A model generated the notes under the pieces. The model searched no databases, was not told the origin of the DNA, and worked only from the letters and a program-made list of their open reading frames with translations. Positions 61,270-64,000 of a DNA stretch of 64,000 nt are shown here, in pieces. The translations under genes were made by a program, and so were the position numbers. Each line of letters starts with the position of its first letter. Position 1 is the first letter of the stretch. Source of the DNA: Streptomyces akebiae (GTDB lineage Bacteria; Actinomycetota; Actinomycetes; Streptomycetales; Streptomycetaceae); the NCBI RefSeq assembly GCF_019599145.1, contig NZ_CP080647.1:868001-932000 (forward strand), written 5' to 3'.

Positions 61270-61788
61270 ATGCGCGCGATACGCGTCGCTTCGGCCGCTC
61301 TGCTGGGCGTGGCCGCCCTCTCCCTCTCCGCCCCCGCCGCACACGCGGCACGGGGCAGTGACATCACGTCGTTCGGATTCGGGGTGACGCCCTCGGCCGT
61401 CGCCCCCGGCGGGCAGGTGATCCTGCGCGTGGACGGCTGCCACCGCCGTACGACCGTCTCCTCCGGTGTCTTCGACGCCGTCAGCATCCCCAGGGGTCAG
61501 TCCTCGGCGACGGTTACGGTCGACGCGGACGCCAGGCCCGGCACGGTGTACGAGGTGACGTTCCAGTGCGGCGACGAGAGCGGCCGGACCGATCTCACCA
61601 TCATCGGCGTCCACCCGACCCGGCACCCCGGCCACCACCCCACCCGGGGCTCCCACGCCGGGGCCGGCGGCACCGTCGCGGGCTTCGACCTGTCGGAGAT
61701 CGGCCTCGGCGCCGCGCTCGTCGCGGGGACGCTGGGCGTGGCCTGGCACTGGGCGCGCCGTCGCCCCGAGGACGGCAGCCACTCCTGA
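61270..61788 (+). CDS. Secreted Ig-like protein with C-terminal membrane anchor (paralogue 1)
   Basis: A 172-residue exported protein. The signal peptide is 1-27 (ASAALLGVAALSLSAPAAHA). A beta-rich domain (about 30-115) reads GFGVTPSAVAPGGQVILRVD and ATVTVDADARPGTVYEVTFQ, with two Cys likely bonded. A His/Gly-rich linker, a hydrophobic helix (IGLGAALVAGTLGVAW) and a basic tail (ARRRPEDGSHS) complete it. This is the shape of a sortase substrate, but there is no LPXTG. It is paralogous to the convergent gene at 61907. Confidence 0.8.
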   Translation: MRAIRVASAALLGVAALSLSAPAAHAARGSDITSFGFGVTPSAVAPGGQVILRVDGCHRRTTVSSGVFDAVSIPRGQSSATVTVDADARPGTVYEVTFQCGDESGRTDLTIIGVHPTRHPGHHPTRGSHAGAGGTVAGFDLSEIGLGAALVAGTLGVAWHWARRRPEDGSHS

Positions 61789-61811
61789 CCGCCGCCCGCG
61801 CGACACCCCCG

Positions 61812-61858
61812 ACAGCCCTTCGCCCCGGACCGTTACGGGTTCCGGGGCGTAGGGCTGT
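61812..61858. terminator. Bidirectional hairpin between the two paralogues
   Basis: ACAGCCCT-T-CGCCCCGGA (61812-61829) pairs with TCCGGGGCG-T-AGGGCTGT (61841-61858): 17 pairs with one mismatch and an 11 nt loop. Confidence 0.85.
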
Positions 61859-61906
61859 GCGGCGCAGTTGTCGTTCGCGAGCCGATCCGGCTCGTCGCTC
61901 CCGGGC

Positions 61907-62398
61907 TCAGATCTTGTTCTCGGAGCGGCGCCGCATCCAGAAGACGCCGCCGCCGACGACAGCCGCCGTCACCAGTCCGCCGCCGATCGCGATGTCGGTG
62001 GTCGTGGCCCCGGTGGAGGTGCTGCCGCCGAGCCCACCGCGGACACCGCCGATGACGGTGAAGACGCCGGTGAACGTCTTGCGCTCGCCCTCGCAGTGGG
62101 TGGTGACGCTGTACGAGCCGGGACTGGCGTCGGAGTTGACCCGCACCCGGGCCGTGGCGGTCGTGCCGCCCATGGAGGCGAGGTTGGTGGTCGGGAAGGC
62201 GTTCGAGCTGATCGTGCTGCCGGCGGTCGCGCACGCGTCACCGCCCTTGACGGTGAGGACGATCTGCCCGCCACGGGCGATGACGTTGGGTGCGGCCGTG
62301 ACCGAGCTCGGTTGGTCCCAAGCGGCGGCCGTCGGCGCGGCGACACCGACCAGGGCGGCCGCGGCAGCCGTGGCCGCCAGGACGCGAGTAGTACGCAT
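61907..62398 (-). CDS. Secreted Ig-like protein with C-terminal membrane anchor (paralogue 2)
   Basis: A 163-residue exported protein built like paralogue 1. The signal peptide is 1-26 (AATAAAAALVGVAAPTAAA). The beta-rich domain reads SVTAAPNVIARGGQIVLTVK and ARVRVNSDASPGSYSVTTHC. A Gly/Ser/Thr linker, a hydrophobic helix (IAIGGGLVTAAVVGGGVFW) and a basic tail (MRRRSENKI) follow. It has no LPXTG. The ATG follows GGAGGATCAC. It is divergent from the sortase gene. Function is unknown; it is probably displayed at the cell surface. Confidence 0.8.
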   Translation of the reverse strand: MRTTRVLAATAAAAALVGVAAPTAAAWDQPSSVTAAPNVIARGGQIVLTVKGGDACATAGSTISSNAFPTTNLASMGGTTATARVRVNSDASPGSYSVTTHCEGERKTFTGVFTVIGGVRGGLGGSTSTGATTTDIAIGGGLVTAAVVGGGVFWMRRRSENKI

Positions 62399-62742
62399 GT
62401 GATCCTCCGCGGAAGGCGCCCCGGGTCCCGTCCCCGGTCGATCGGCGAGAAAGCGCCTCCCAGAAAGACCCTCAGATGCCGTGCGCGGGGCCGCATTTCG
62501 GGGCTGGTCCGTCCTGGTGAGTGCCGGTGAGGGGACACGCCGGGGATATCTCCGCATGATCGGATATCACCGCAGGTCACGGACCGGCAGAAATTTCCTC
62601 GGGGAGACGAACTCGGATGGCGCAGAACTCCGCGGCGCCGCCACCCGTTCGTACCTGCCCCGTCGCCGTCGCGGTGCGGGGCGCTTAGCTTTTTCGTACG
62701 CGCGACGCACACGGCGACGGCCGTGTCGAGAGGGGATGGCGA
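62399..62742. promoter_or_regulatory. Divergent region between paralogue 2 and sortase
   Basis: No gene is supported in this 344 bp stretch. It contains a 13 bp direct repeat, GGATATCNCCGCA, at 62544-62556 and 62562-62574 (18 bp period), roughly midway between the two genes. A -10-like TAGCTT lies at 62686-62691 on the sortase side. The repeat is a candidate regulator site. Confidence 0.45.
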
Positions 62743-63414
62743 ATGTCTTCGTCCGGAGCGGCCGAGGCCGAATGGGAGGAGCGGCGGAAGAAGCGCGCTC
62801 CGTGGGGCGTGATAGCGCTTGTTCTGCTCACCGGTCTCGCTCTCATTCGCAACGGCTCGGGGGAATTCGACGTGGGTCCGCCGCAACCCGCGTCGGCGGC
62901 GGCCGCCGACAGCCGCAGCACCCCGCACGGCACCTTCGCGCATGCCCCGGACCCGCTGCCGTACGCCATGGTCGACCGGGTACGGATCCCGTCCATCCGC
63001 GTGGACGCGCCGGCCGTGGCGGTCGGACTGGACGCGCAGGGCTGGGTGGACGCGCCCCCGGCCCGCGACCCGAATCTCGCGGGCTGGTTCACCGGCGCGG
63101 TCTCCCCCGGGGAGAAGGGCACGGCCGTCGTCGTCGGCCATGTCGACAACGATCAGGGCCCGGCCGTGTTCTACGGGCTCGGCGCGTTGAAGAAGGGCGC
63201 CAAGATCGAGATCCGGCGCGCGGACAGCCGGACCGCCGTGTTCGAGACCTACGGCGTCGAGGTCTTCGCGAAGAACAACTTCCCCGGCGACCGGGTCTAC
63301 GGGAACAGCGGAGTTCCCGAACTGCGCGTCATCACCTGCGGGGGCGGTTTCTCCAAGCAGAACGGTTACGACGGGAACGTCGTCGTGTTCGCCCGCCTGG
63401 TCGAGGTGCGCTGA
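62743..63414 (+). CDS. Class F sortase
   Basis: A 223-residue membrane-anchored transpeptidase-like protein. One hydrophobic helix at about 20-36 (WGVIALVLLTGLALI) is followed by the sortase barrel. The catalytic His is in VVVGHVDN near residue 131 and the Cys is in VITCGGGFS near 196. The expected Arg after the Cys (often in a YRDN-like turn) is replaced by YDGN, so the third catalytic residue is not obvious. Class F enzymes are actinobacterial and their substrates are poorly known. ATG after GAGAGGGGATGGCGA. Confidence 0.85.
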   Translation: MSSSGAAEAEWEERRKKRAPWGVIALVLLTGLALIRNGSGEFDVGPPQPASAAAADSRSTPHGTFAHAPDPLPYAMVDRVRIPSIRVDAPAVAVGLDAQGWVDAPPARDPNLAGWFTGAVSPGEKGTAVVVGHVDNDQGPAVFYGLGALKKGAKIEIRRADSRTAVFETYGVEVFAKNNFPGDRVYGNSGVPELRVITCGGGFSKQNGYDGNVVVFARLVEVR

Positions 63415-63448
63415 GCGCTCCCGGTCGGCGGGCGAGAGCCCACGGACG

Positions 63449-64000
63449 TCATCGGGCCTCTACGTACTGCCGCTGCGGCACGGTGATGCGATAACCGGAC
63501 TCCAGCAACTCGGGCAGATAGTCGCGCAGGGCCGCCACGCTCTGCGAGCGGTCGCCGCCCGCGTCGTGGGAGAGCACGACGACTCCGGGACCCGCGCCGT
63601 CCTCCACGCGCTCGGCGATGGTGTGCGCGCCCGGCATCCGCCAGTCCAGGGTGTCCACGGTCCAGCCGAGCGGCTCCATGCCGAGTTCGGCACCGAACCG
63701 GAACGCGGCCCGGTTCCAGGCGCCGTAGGGGGCACGGAACCACAGCGGCGGTTCCCCGTACGCCTTCTCGATGATCTCGCTGGTGCGGGCCATCTCCGTG
63801 AGGACCCTGGAGCGGGAGAGGGTGGTGAGCAGCGGATGGGACCAGGTGTGGTTGCCGACCACATGGCCGTCGTCGGCCATCTCGCGCAGCAGGTCCTGCT
63901 GCCGGACCACCATCTCGCCGCACACGAAGAACATCGCCCGGACGTCGTGGTCGCGCAGGATGCGCAGGATGTCCGGGGTGAAGCGGGGGTCGGGGCCGTC
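63449..64000 (-). CDS. Polysaccharide deacetylase (NodB domain), partial at window edge
   Basis: At least 184 residues of a NodB-type deacetylase; the N terminus lies beyond the right edge. The visible part begins DGPDPRFTPDIL, the usual continuation of the TFDDGPD metal-binding motif. It then has GNHTWSHPLL with the two zinc-ligand His, RAPYGAWNRA (motif 3), GWTVDTLDWRM (motif 4) and VLSHDAGG (motif 5, His). Such enzymes remove acetyl groups from peptidoglycan or other N-acetylglucosamine polymers at the cell surface. It converges with the sortase gene, 34 bp away. Confidence 0.9.
   Translation of the reverse strand, partial: DGPDPRFTPDILRILRDHDVRAMFFVCGEMVVRQQDLLREMADDGHVVGNHTWSHPLLTTLSRSRVLTEMARTSEIIEKAYGEPPLWFRAPYGAWNRAAFRFGAELGMEPLGWTVDTLDWRMPGAHTIAERVEDGAGPGVVVLSHDAGGDRSQSVAALRDYLPELLESGYRITVPQRQYVEAR

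Overview
This window comes from a high-GC actinomycete chromosome, almost certainly a Streptomyces. Codon third positions are nearly all G or C. Several genes start with GTG or TTG, and several predicted mRNAs are leaderless. Characteristic families include EgtABCD, a PAS-GGDEF-EAL protein like RmdA, a DUF574 methyltransferase, PF03640 repeat lipoproteins, a class F sortase and DUF4239. From memory, the order egt, a second sdhCAB operon, then rmdA resembles the left part of the S. coelicolor chromosome (around SCO0910 to SCO0935), with extra DNA inserted.

Layout. 0-7.8 kb: a LacI regulator, an HSL-type esterase, a PucR-like regulator, an amidase, a small NfeD-like protein with a flotillin, and a MazF-like protein. 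8-13.6 kb: a macro-domain PARG, then the translationally coupled egtABCD operon for ergothioneine. 13.8-17.5 kb: dodecin, an HAD hydrolase, an NDH-2-like flavoprotein, and a MarR regulator divergent from a second esterase. 17.6-30.6 kb: a catabolic accessory region. It holds a GntR-controlled galBCD-type operon (gallate or protocatechuate ring-fission products) with a VOC-fold ring-cleavage dioxygenase, and an SDR / Baeyer-Villiger monooxygenase / SMP-30 operon. It also holds an orphan response regulator, another SDR, and four decaying genes (MFS, EamA, ferredoxin reductase, zinc alcohol dehydrogenase). A MarR-type operator at the MarR/esterase promoter recurs 12 kb away at the response regulator/SDR promoter and ties parts of this region together.

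30.7-47.5 kb: a secreted DUF1996 protein, two two-component systems, and a flavin-based extracytoplasmic electron-transfer module (ferric-reductase-like membrane flavoprotein, secreted protein with two FMN-binding domains, ApbE). These are followed by a two-domain acetyltransferase, a 1732-residue secreted protein with two GH43-like domains, and an LLM-class flavoenzyme. 47.5-55 kb: olsB/olsA ornithine-lipid genes, an unknown gene, and sdhCAB divergent from a LysR regulator. 55-64 kb: rmdA coupled to a DUF574 methyltransferase, a repeat lipoprotein, three secreted tail-anchored proteins, a DUF4239 membrane protein, a class F sortase and the edge of a polysaccharide deacetylase.

A short GC-rich element with the core GCGCAGTTCCCCGCGCCCC occurs at least eight times between genes, mostly just after stop codons. 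Strong hairpins mark most convergent gene ends. I saw no tRNA, rRNA, CRISPR array or intact insertion sequence.
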